Assembly: GCA_025024175.1 (NCBI GenBank)
Contig: QCXZ01000086.1
Span: forward strand, 21,976,245 to 22,040,244
Direction of reading: 5' to 3'
Length of the DNA: 64,000 bases
Source of the DNA: Rhyzopertha dominica
Taxonomy: Eukaryota > Arthropoda > Insecta > Coleoptera > Bostrichidae
In this document: positions 61,501-64,000 of the stretch, piece by piece
Position numbering within the stretch: the first letter of the stretch is position 1
Layout of the letters: every line of letters starts with the position of its first letter
Position numbers and translations under genes: made by a program
The notes under the pieces: generated by a model
The model's database searches: none
Told to the model about the DNA's origin: nothing
Seen by the model: the letters and a program-made list of their open reading frames with translations, nothing else

Positions 61501-61717
61501 TGGGACCTACATCTGGTGGTATTCGAAACGAGGTGAAGAAATCGGCGGAATCGCATTGACAACGATTATCTTTGCAGATGGAAACGTCCCACAGCCAATA
61601 CAACACGTTTATGATGAACGCGAGCGCTCGAGACGTGGCCGGCAACCGCAGCATTTCGTTGGAGGCGGCTACGCCCATTAAGAAAATGGAAAACTTGCTG
61701 CTGAGTGCTTCGTTTGG
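19464..61717 (+). CDS. apolpp: Apolipophorins precursor (apoLp-II/I), 5' 28 exons; 3' end beyond window
   Basis: This is the secreted scaffold protein of lipophorin, the insect haemolymph lipid carrier, a large lipid transfer protein related to vitellogenin, MTP and apoB. The 28 exons, listed separately, join in phase to 2382 codons. Residues 1-18 or so are a signal peptide ([18 protein letters not shown]). About 36-640 is the vitellogenin-N/lipovitellin-like module. About 640-980 is the open beta-sheet region. Then come long amphipathic beta-strand segments. R713 ends the minimal furin motif RWAR, close to the position (about 720) where apoLp-II is cut from apoLp-I in studied insects. The von Willebrand D domain expected at the C-terminus has not been reached. 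The gene covers at least 42 kb because eight introns are swollen, most of them with transposon remains. Vitellogenin is excluded by the lack of a polyserine region, the RxxR site and the length. Family assignment is firm. Confidence 0.96.
19660..19704 (+). CDS. apolpp: apolpp exon 2
   Basis: Residues 21-35, [15 protein letters not shown], the short Cys-containing linker found after the lipophorin signal peptide. Acceptor TTTTTTCAG/ATC, donor AAAA/GTAAGT. Confidence 0.85.
20402..20440. repeat. (TA)n microsatellite
   Basis: Nearly pure alternating TA. Confidence 0.9.
21605..21715. repeat. Miniature inverted repeat, ~34-bp arms
   Basis: The left arm begins atccaaatgggaaacaccgc and continues agtcagaaagaga; the right arm is its near complement (gactgtggcatttccctgtt, tggat). 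Possibly a tiny MITE. Confidence 0.7.
22560..23107 (+). CDS. apolpp: apolpp exon 3
   Basis: Residues 36-218, start of the lipid-transfer N module: [20 protein letters not shown] is the typical opening beta strand. It includes [19 protein letters not shown]. Acceptor TTTTTCAG/GCAATG, donor CCG/GTAAGT. Confidence 0.95.
23430..24093. mobile_element. MITE, copy 2, in apolpp intron 3
   Basis: Shares the core at 23455-23560 and the right end (gcgccctgga..gaatcattta) with the copy at 14367-14736. It carries about 300 bp extra in the middle and its left end is worn. Confidence 0.7.
24479..24733 (-). pseudogene. Gypsy-type LTR retrotransposon pol fragment
   Basis: [19 protein letters not shown] followed by Cys-rich sequence resembles the end of the RNase H domain (..QYDF.V.HRKG..H.NADALSR). 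Only about 80 codons remain. Confidence 0.55.
24830..25858 (-). pseudogene. LINE (jockey/R1-like) linker and RT N-part, broken
   Basis: The upstream part has [19 protein letters not shown] and [17 protein letters not shown], the link between endonuclease and RT. After stops follow [20 protein letters not shown] and [17 protein letters not shown], the RT opening. Confidence 0.85.
25880..26698. other. End of apolpp intron 3, no gene seen
   Basis: 26040-26400 is less AT-rich than its surroundings and carries no transposon signature. It could hold a regulatory element. Confidence 0.35.
26699..27487 (+). CDS. apolpp: apolpp exon 4
   Basis: Residues 219-481, the helical part of the N module: begins [11 protein letters not shown] and includes [20 protein letters not shown] and [18 protein letters not shown]. 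Acceptor ATTTCAG/GCTGAC, donor ATT/GTAAGC. Confidence 0.95.
27545..27842 (+). CDS. apolpp: apolpp exon 5
   Basis: Residues 482-580: helical repeat region with [15 protein letters not shown] and [18 protein letters not shown]. Donor CAAG/GTTGGT, phase 1. Confidence 0.95.
27936..28109 (+). CDS. apolpp: apolpp exon 6
   Basis: Residues 581-638: [16 protein letters not shown], then [16 protein letters not shown], ending the N module. Acceptor TTTCAG/TTGGC, donor ATCG/GTAAGA. Confidence 0.94.
28403..29560 (-). pseudogene. Penelope-like retroelement: RT core to GIY-YIG endonuclease, broken
   Basis: In minus-strand order: [33 protein letters not shown] (YxDD catalytic motif), [31 protein letters not shown], then [11 protein letters not shown] and [10 protein letters not shown], the endonuclease region. 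Interrupted by stops and frameshifts. Confidence 0.88.
29570..30200. other. Part of apolpp intron 6, no gene seen
   Basis: AT-rich sequence without a recognisable motif. Confidence 0.4.
30205..30720 (+). pseudogene. 3' end of a LINE with (ATT)n tail
   Basis: [20 protein letters not shown], then [20 protein letters not shown], is the C-terminal signature of jockey/CR1-like ORF2. A 3'UTR follows, ending aataaatttatattattatt. Confidence 0.8.
30850..31015 (-). repeat. tRNA-like block, possibly a SINE remnant
   Basis: On the minus strand gaggtccgagttcgattcct resembles a tRNA T-arm / RNA polymerase III B box, followed by an A/T run and a C/G-rich tail. No credible acceptor stem or anticodon arm, so it is not a functional tRNA. 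Confidence 0.35.
31150..32181. mobile_element. Fold-back element: 1.03 kb near-perfect palindrome
   Basis: The left arm begins tacagggtccgccacctcaa and the right arm ends as its complement (ttaggtggcggaccccgta). Arms of about 500 bp meet around a 19-bp centre at 31655-31673. Ends carry TA, as for Tc1/mariner-type MITEs. The 78- and 61-residue frames inside are not genes. Confidence 0.9.
32510..32619 (+). CDS. apolpp: apolpp exon 7
   Basis: Residues 639-675: [20 protein letters not shown], then [11 protein letters not shown], a lipophorin/vitellogenin beta-sheet signature. Acceptor TTCCAG/GCGC, donor GAG/GTATGC. Confidence 0.93.
32674..32997 (+). CDS. apolpp: apolpp exon 8, with candidate furin site
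   Basis: Residues 676-783. [11 protein letters not shown] is typical of the family. LRWAR (R710-R713) is the minimal R-X-X-R site near the expected apoLp-II/I cut. Acceptor TTTTCAG/CTATAC, donor AAG/GTGGGT. Confidence 0.92.
33053..33423 (+). CDS. apolpp: apolpp exon 9
   Basis: Residues 784-906, beta-sheet region: [20 protein letters not shown] is the conserved start. Preceded by a 55-bp intron. Donor CTAG/GTGAGT, phase 2. Confidence 0.95.
33473..34059 (+). CDS. apolpp: apolpp exon 10
   Basis: Residues 907-1102: [11 protein letters not shown], then [15 protein letters not shown], a hallmark LCxDYxFPNxT-like motif of apolipophorins. N-glycosylation sequons are present. Preceded by a 49-bp intron. 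N at 33984. Confidence 0.96.
34289..34581 (+). CDS. apolpp: apolpp exon 11
   Basis: Residues 1103-1200, beta-rich: [20 protein letters not shown]. Acceptor TTGCAG/GAACC, donor CAA/GTAAGT. Confidence 0.94.
34633..34874 (+). CDS. apolpp: apolpp exon 12
   Basis: Residues 1201-1280: [30 protein letters not shown]. No internal stop. Acceptor TTATAG/CGCAGC, donor GTTAG/GTAAGC, phase 2. Confidence 0.93.
35457..35970. repeat. Inverted pair of Penelope-type terminal repeats
   Basis: 35460-35575 is the reverse complement of about 35865-35975, with few mismatches. The shared block contains ctgatgatggctaattatag then ctgaaagcgc, a CUGAUGA/stem/GAAA layout like the hammerhead core reported in Penelope-like repeats. 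Confidence 0.6.
36110..37203 (+). pseudogene. IS630/Tc1-mariner superfamily transposase, frameshifted
   Basis: [16 protein letters not shown] (DNA-binding half), [10 protein letters not shown] (second acidic residue region), then [20 protein letters not shown] (third acidic residue, E in NPIE), ending in an Asp/Ser-rich tail. Many frame breaks; the last 98 codons are intact. Confidence 0.8.
37305..37377. repeat. Degenerate tandem aagtatcgaa repeat
   Basis: About seven near-copies of a 9-10 bp word; two more stand at the left flank near 34968. Confidence 0.85.
37550..37706 (+). CDS. apolpp: apolpp exon 13
   Basis: Residues 1281-1333: [32 protein letters not shown]. Acceptor CCGCAG/GTACGC, donor ATA/GTAAGT. 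Confidence 0.94.
37915..38100 (+). CDS. apolpp: apolpp exon 14
   Basis: Residues 1334-1395: [29 protein letters not shown]. Acceptor TTTGCAG/GTGGAG, donor AAG/GTAAAT. Confidence 0.94.
38150..39003 (+). pseudogene. Penelope-like element, RT C-part to endonuclease tail, broken
   Basis: It opens at the catalytic [20 protein letters not shown], then [29 protein letters not shown], and later [20 protein letters not shown] and [17 protein letters not shown] (the end of the GIY-YIG module). At least two frame breaks. A different copy and orientation from 28403-29560. Confidence 0.9.
39178..40317 (+). repeat. Two direct ~140-bp repeats, likely Penelope terminal repeats
   Basis: 39178-39316 and 40178-40317 match with few changes (ggcaaattttgaggttcttc, gtctttgacaaagattacag). 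Each contains a GATTAC..GTAATC-like hairpin followed by GAAA/GAAG. Sequence between them is non-coding. Confidence 0.7.
40523..40692 (+). CDS. apolpp: apolpp exon 15
   Basis: Residues 1396-1451: [31 protein letters not shown]. Acceptor TTTTCAG/GCTGAC, donor TCA/GTGAGT, phase 2. Confidence 0.93.
40742..40956 (+). CDS. apolpp: apolpp exon 16
   Basis: Residues 1452-1523: [35 protein letters not shown]. Flanked by 49- and 52-bp introns. Confidence 0.94.
41009..41171 (+). CDS. apolpp: apolpp exon 17
   Basis: Residues 1524-1577: [32 protein letters not shown]. Ends GGAGG/GTACGA, phase 2. An open frame continues past the donor but loses similarity to the family. Confidence 0.9.
41224..41449 (+). 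CDS. apolpp: apolpp exon 18
   Basis: Residues 1578-1653: [37 protein letters not shown]. Acceptor CTTTTCAG/GTTCC, donor ACG/GTAAGT. Confidence 0.93.
41692..43016 (+). mobile_element. Tc3-like transposon, nested
   Basis: Both ends carry two spaced copies of a motif: at the left ggggagcataacaacagctc (41695) and ggtgcataactatagcgcca (41830), and inverted at the right (42940-42955 and 42993-43014). This is a Tc3-type double end. Confidence 0.75.
41950..42813 (+). pseudogene. Tc3-like DD34E transposase, broken
   Basis: N-part [20 protein letters not shown], a Tc3-type helix-turn-helix, then after frame breaks [10 protein letters not shown] (second Asp) and [17 protein letters not shown] (catalytic Glu). 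Inactive. Confidence 0.85.
43553..44110. repeat. Copy 2 of the repeat family at 140-575 and 54570-54780
   Basis: It starts ttacttccacatccaacggg, then cgctttaaaatggtcgaaaa and gctgtttagaagatatta. It matches copy 1 in reverse orientation. Confidence 0.75.
44370..45025. other. End of apolpp intron 18, no gene seen
   Basis: Very AT-rich; nothing recognised. Confidence 0.4.
45026..45245 (+). CDS. apolpp: apolpp exon 19
   Basis: Residues 1654-1726: [33 protein letters not shown]. Acceptor TTATAG/TACCAC, donor GAAG/GTAACG. Confidence 0.92.
45294..45559 (+). CDS. apolpp: apolpp exon 20
   Basis: Residues 1727-1815: [38 protein letters not shown]. Preceded by a 48-bp intron. Donor GAG/GTAGGC. Confidence 0.93.
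45618..45815 (+). CDS. apolpp: apolpp exon 21
   Basis: Residues 1816-1881: [38 protein letters not shown]. Acceptor TTCGCAG/GCGGAC, donor AAG/GTAACA. Confidence 0.94.
45970..49694. mobile_element. Composite inverted-repeat element in apolpp intron 21
   Basis: Outer ends gggtgcagactacttttt and the inverse of aaacttttgtagtctacccc. Inside, a long diverged inverted repeat pairs 46558-46832 with 49208-49518 (gtgatcaagcaataaaag / gcttgaccactcaaagtc; ttcgaggtaagcgttcgg / cgaacgcttctctcgaaa). A Tc1-like transposase sits between the arms. Confidence 0.65.
47092..48085 (-). pseudogene. Tc1-like DD34E transposase, broken
   Basis: [20 protein letters not shown], then [19 protein letters not shown] (helix-turn-helix), [15 protein letters not shown] (first Asp), [11 protein letters not shown] (second Asp), [12 protein letters not shown] (Glu). 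Four frame breaks and an N. Confidence 0.9.
49700..50955. other. apolpp intron 21, transposon-free island
   Basis: 50020-50660 is clearly less AT-rich than the rest of the intron and shows no TIR, coding motif or repeat partner. It could be regulatory sequence or ancient debris. Confidence 0.35.
50959..51976 (-). mobile_element. Mariner-like element, copy B (internally deleted)
   Basis: Ends tacagggtcgctataaagta and tactttgtagcgaccccgta. 1.02 kb long, about half of copies A and C; the N-terminal half of the transposase is missing. Confidence 0.9.
51294..51840 (-). pseudogene. Transposase C-half of mariner copy B
   Basis: [30 protein letters not shown] (second Asp), [18 protein letters not shown] count 41 residues from the second Asp to the third catalytic position, which is Asn here instead of Asp. 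No N-terminal DNA-binding part. Confidence 0.85.
52000..53430 (-). pseudogene. Jockey-like LINE, RT domain nearly intact
   Basis: [39 protein letters not shown] (first Asp), [30 protein letters not shown] (catalytic), then [17 protein letters not shown] at the C-part. Tail (TAA)n near 52005. One of the best preserved LINEs here; N bases at 52675 and 52700. Confidence 0.92.
53690..53760 (+). repeat. Penelope-type terminal motif with hairpin
   Basis: CTGACGA (53698-53704), a short GGA..TCC stem, GAAA (53723-53726), then a perfect TTGACAC/GTGTCAA hairpin (53729-53748). Hammerhead-like layout. Confidence 0.45.
53929..54234 (+). CDS. apolpp: apolpp exon 22, with strongly acidic insert
   Basis: Residues 1882-1983. 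Basic start [15 protein letters not shown], then the run [19 protein letters not shown], then beta-strand sequence ([20 protein letters not shown]). Acceptor GTGCAG/TTAGGG, donor CCC/GTAAGT. Confidence 0.92.
54570..54780. repeat. Copy 3 of the repeat family at 140-575 and 43553-44110
   Basis: Same orientation as copy 1; ends ttggatgtggaagtaaaa. Confidence 0.75.
54786..56045 (-). pseudogene. LINE: endonuclease, linker and RT pieces, broken
   Basis: In minus-strand order: [15 protein letters not shown] (endonuclease GDFN motif), [20 protein letters not shown] (linker), [20 protein letters not shown] and [17 protein letters not shown] (RT). Stops between the blocks. Confidence 0.88.
56050..56644. 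other. End of apolpp intron 22, no gene seen
   Basis: No recognised repeat or coding motif. Confidence 0.4.
56645..56797 (+). CDS. apolpp: apolpp exon 23
   Basis: Residues 1984-2034: [34 protein letters not shown]. Acceptor TTCGCAG/GACG, donor AAG/GTAAGA. Confidence 0.92.
56856..57059 (+). CDS. apolpp: apolpp exon 24
   Basis: Residues 2035-2102: [38 protein letters not shown]. Preceded by a 58-bp intron. Confidence 0.94.
57158..57310 (+). CDS. apolpp: apolpp exon 25
   Basis: Residues 2103-2153: [36 protein letters not shown]. Donor AAG/GTGAGA. Confidence 0.93.
57360..57595 (+). CDS. apolpp: apolpp exon 26
   Basis: Residues 2154-2231: [32 protein letters not shown]. Preceded by a 49-bp intron. 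Donor CAAAC/GTAACG, phase 2. Confidence 0.93.
57795..59133 (+). mobile_element. DUF4817-type mariner relative with TIRs
   Basis: Left end taccgggtgaatcaaaagga tcgcaccgaa; the inverted right end reads taactggaagtgaatcggat agatcgcaccgaa. About 1.34 kb, in apolpp intron 26. Confidence 0.85.
58090..59005 (+). pseudogene. Transposase of the 57795 element, broken
   Basis: [12 protein letters not shown] (N-terminal signature), [33 protein letters not shown] first catalytic Asp, [25 protein letters not shown] (third Asp). Several frame breaks; the last 91 codons are open. Confidence 0.85.
59280..60650 (-). pseudogene. LINE RT and linker fragments, heavily decayed
   Basis: [19 protein letters not shown] (first RT Asp), [30 protein letters not shown] (catalytic). 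The part beyond 60060 is probably the linker but only weakly readable. Confidence 0.8.
60655..61205. other. End of apolpp intron 26, no gene seen
   Basis: No recognised motif. Confidence 0.4.
61206..61518 (+). CDS. apolpp: apolpp exon 27
   Basis: Residues 2232-2336: [38 protein letters not shown] chose the donor GTG/GTATTC because it joins exon 28 in frame. A donor 14 bp later (CGAG/GTGAAG) looks stronger but would shift the frame. Confidence 0.85.
61578..61717 (+). CDS. apolpp: apolpp exon 28, last in window
   Basis: Residues 2337-2382 plus two bases: [36 protein letters not shown]. Acceptor TTTGCAG/ATGG, donor TTTGG/GTAAAT, phase 2; the gene goes on beyond 64000. Confidence 0.88.
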
Positions 61718-62155
61718 GTAAATTAGTTACACTGTCTTATCTCACCTCGCCAAGCTGCAAAAGACGTTATCGCGACGGTCTTGTTTTATTGCCCGCCCGT
61801 TATTGATTGTGAAACGCTTCGGGATTCACTTTTCTGTGTCGCCGCCGCCGAATTCATTTGTTACGCGACCGAATGCAAAACGGCCCGCGGTTTTTCTGAC
61901 AGGCGGTCGACGAAATTTTGATTTGCCAACTGATTGTAACGAAAATTGCGTTTCCTCCTCTGTCGGCGGAACGAAATAAATACGCGAATCGTCAAAACCT
62001 GCCGCAGTTACAAGTAGATTGCAGCAGATGACATAGTTACCAAAATCAACAAAACATTATCTTCTTAGAAACATTGACGAATGACGAAACGAGCTTGCAG
62101 TCGTTTACCAGAGAGATGAGTTACGCAATCTGCCAGGCAATGTACTATAATAATA
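61718..62155. other. Start of apolpp intron 28, no gene seen
   Basis: 61740-62000 is rich in CG dinucleotides compared with other introns. No coding motif. Confidence 0.4.
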
Positions 62156-63972
62156 TACCGGGTCGCTACAAAGTATGGAACCAGCAGGATATTGCAGGCA
62201 TGGGCCTATGGGTAATTAAAATGCATTTTCTGGATTTTTTTAACTCCATGTCAGCTCTCGTCTCCGAGATATGGGCCCATATTGCATTTTTTTTAATGGG
62301 AAGGGGGATGATCAAAAGGCACATCATTGAAAAGGATAATTTTTCCTGATTTCAAAAGTATAGTACACTTGTACAATTTATTGCTTCTAAGTTGAGAAAG
62401 TGTGATAACAAACTTGGGTCTTGCCACAAACTTTAAGATAAAAACTATATTCGTTATCGCTGGTGATATTTTCATTCACTTTGTTATTTGCAATTGCAAT
62501 GCCTCAGTTAACTGAACATGTTTGCATCGAAATTTTGATGATGATTGGTTATGGAGATCGAAGGAAAAGTTATTCGGAAGCAGTTGCACTCTACAACACA
62601 ATTCAAGAAGATCGTGAACCAATTGCCAGATCAACAGTTATTAAAACATTTCAACGTTTTGACGAAACAGGCGGTGTTAAAAATCGTCAAAAACCAGGAC
62701 GTCCAAAGATTGCTGCGAGTGAGGAAAGTAGCTTGAATGTCCTTTCAGATGTGCAAGAGAATCCCAAGTGCTCCTTACAACAGTGTGTTCTCACTCACCA
62801 TATTAGCACAAGATCTGTTCAGAAAATTTTGAAAAAAAGGGAAGTTTCATCCATACAAAATTTACTTATTACAAAAACTGAGCGAAAATGATTTCGATCG
62901 TAGTTTAGAATTTTGCGAAACTGCCACGAACATGATAGATGAAGATGGAAGCATTTTAAACTGGAGTATGTTTTCTGATGAAGCTTTTTGCCTCAATGGT
63001 AATGTGAATAGACATAATTGCCGATATTGGTCGGACACAAATCCACATTGGATGGAACAAGTCCACACACAACACCCTCAGAAAGTGAATGTCTGGTGTG
63101 CTATTATCGATGAGCACATTATTGGACTTTTTGTCATCGATGGAAATTTGAATGCGCTCAAGTATTTACAGCTCTTGCACGAACACACTATACCAGAACT
63201 TAGTCGCCTAATCGTGAAAATGCTGCGCGTCCTTCTGAACAGATATGGTTTCAGCAAGGTAGTGCACCGCCTTATTTTACAGTCAACGTTAGTGGATATT
63301 TGAATCCGATATTTCCAGACAGATGGATTGGTAGGCGCGGAGCGATAGAATGCCCAGCACGTTCCCCTGATCTGACGCCGCTTGATTTTTTTCCTGTGGG
63401 GGTATCTGAAAAATCGTATTTATGCTGATCGGCCACATAATGCAGAAGATTTAAAAAGACAAATCAGGACAGAAATTAAGAACTTGCAAGTATGCTACAA
63501 AGAACATTAGAAAACTTATTCAAGGCTGCATTACTGCCAGGAAGTAAATGGGGAACATTTTGAGCATCTTCTGTAATGTTAATTTGAAAAAATACTGAAT
63601 TTTCACGGAATCATGTTTTTCTTCAATTCGCAATAAATTGATCAAACTAGACGAAAATTATCACCAATCAAGGAAAAATGGTAATGCCTAGCTTTTTTGT
63701 CCATTTTAGCGATAAAAAAATTGTTTTCATTCTTTTCGTTTTTTGTCAGGGTCAATTATTGTATTTACACTTTTCTCAGCTCAGAAGCAAGAAATTGTAC
63801 AAGCACACTTTTGAAATATCAATGATGTGCCTTTTGACCCTCCTTCCCATTTAAAAAAAAATGCAACTTGCGCCCATATCTCGGAAACGAGAGCTGAGAC
63901 GAGTTGAAGGAATTACAGAAAATGCAATTTATTTACCCATGGTATGGTTCCATACTTTGTAGCGTCCCTGTA
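62156..63972 (+). mobile_element. Mariner-like element, copy C (most complete)
   Basis: Ends taccgggtcgctacaaagta and tactttgtagcgtccctgta. 1.82 kb, opposite in orientation to copies A and B. Confidence 0.92.
62499..63565 (+). pseudogene. Transposase of mariner copy C, frameshifted
   Basis: The start MPQLTEHVCIEILMMIG was chosen because copy A begins the same way. Then [41 protein letters not shown] (first catalytic Asp), [29 protein letters not shown] and [10 protein letters not shown] after frame breaks. The first 130 codons are open; at least three shifts follow. Confidence 0.9.
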
Positions 63973-64000
63973 TATATATAGCTCACTATTTTAAGAGCTA

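Noticed and set aside
19464..61717. Vitellogenin instead of apolipophorin
   Set aside because: The N module is shared, but there is no polyserine tract, and the LCADYHF motif, RxxR site near 713 and length of more than 2382 residues fit apolipophorin.

Overview
The window is insect nuclear DNA. It has spliced genes with GT-AG introns, AT-rich spacers and many decayed transposons. A beetle is my best guess, but that rests only on the general look of the genes and repeats. Scattered single N bases suggest a draft assembly. Two host genes can be read exon by exon; almost everything else is transposable-element debris.

Left part, minus strand, 1051-8141: a complete coding region for the alpha subunit of the clathrin adaptor AP-2, in 9 exons and 931 codons, with every splice phase agreeing. 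Its introns carry a divergent tandem repeat with a unit near 163 bp.

Middle, about 8500-19460: an intergenic region with a rosa-like (DD41D) mariner, a fragment of a second transposon family, a 0.37 kb MITE, a 1.2 kb inverted-repeat element full of TTTATAA words, and pieces of non-LTR retrotransposons. Two short open frames (9569-9850 plus; 13196-13399 minus) do not look like transposons and stay unexplained.

Right part, plus strand, 19464 to beyond 61717: the apolipophorin (apoLp-II/I) precursor gene. I can join 28 exons, with all phases consistent, giving 2382 codons: signal peptide, large lipid transfer protein N-terminal module, a candidate furin site near residue 713, and long lipid-binding beta-sheet and helical regions. 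The C-terminal part, including the expected von Willebrand D domain, lies beyond the window. Intron sizes are sharply bimodal: 19 of 27 complete introns are 48-229 bp and the other 8 are 2.4-8.1 kb. Seven of the eight long ones carry recognisable coding remains of transposons: Penelope-like elements, jockey/CR1-like LINEs, Tc1/mariner relatives and fold-back elements. The eighth (intron 2) has only a LINE-like tail, a miniature hairpin and AT-rich DNA.

The two genes are unrelated in job (endocytic coat; circulating lipid carrier) and nothing suggests co-regulation. The most distinctive structures are the 163-bp intronic array, a near-perfect 1.03 kb palindrome at 31150-32181, ribozyme-like motifs in Penelope-like repeats, and the TTTATAA-rich element. 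I found no clear previously undescribed multi-gene system.
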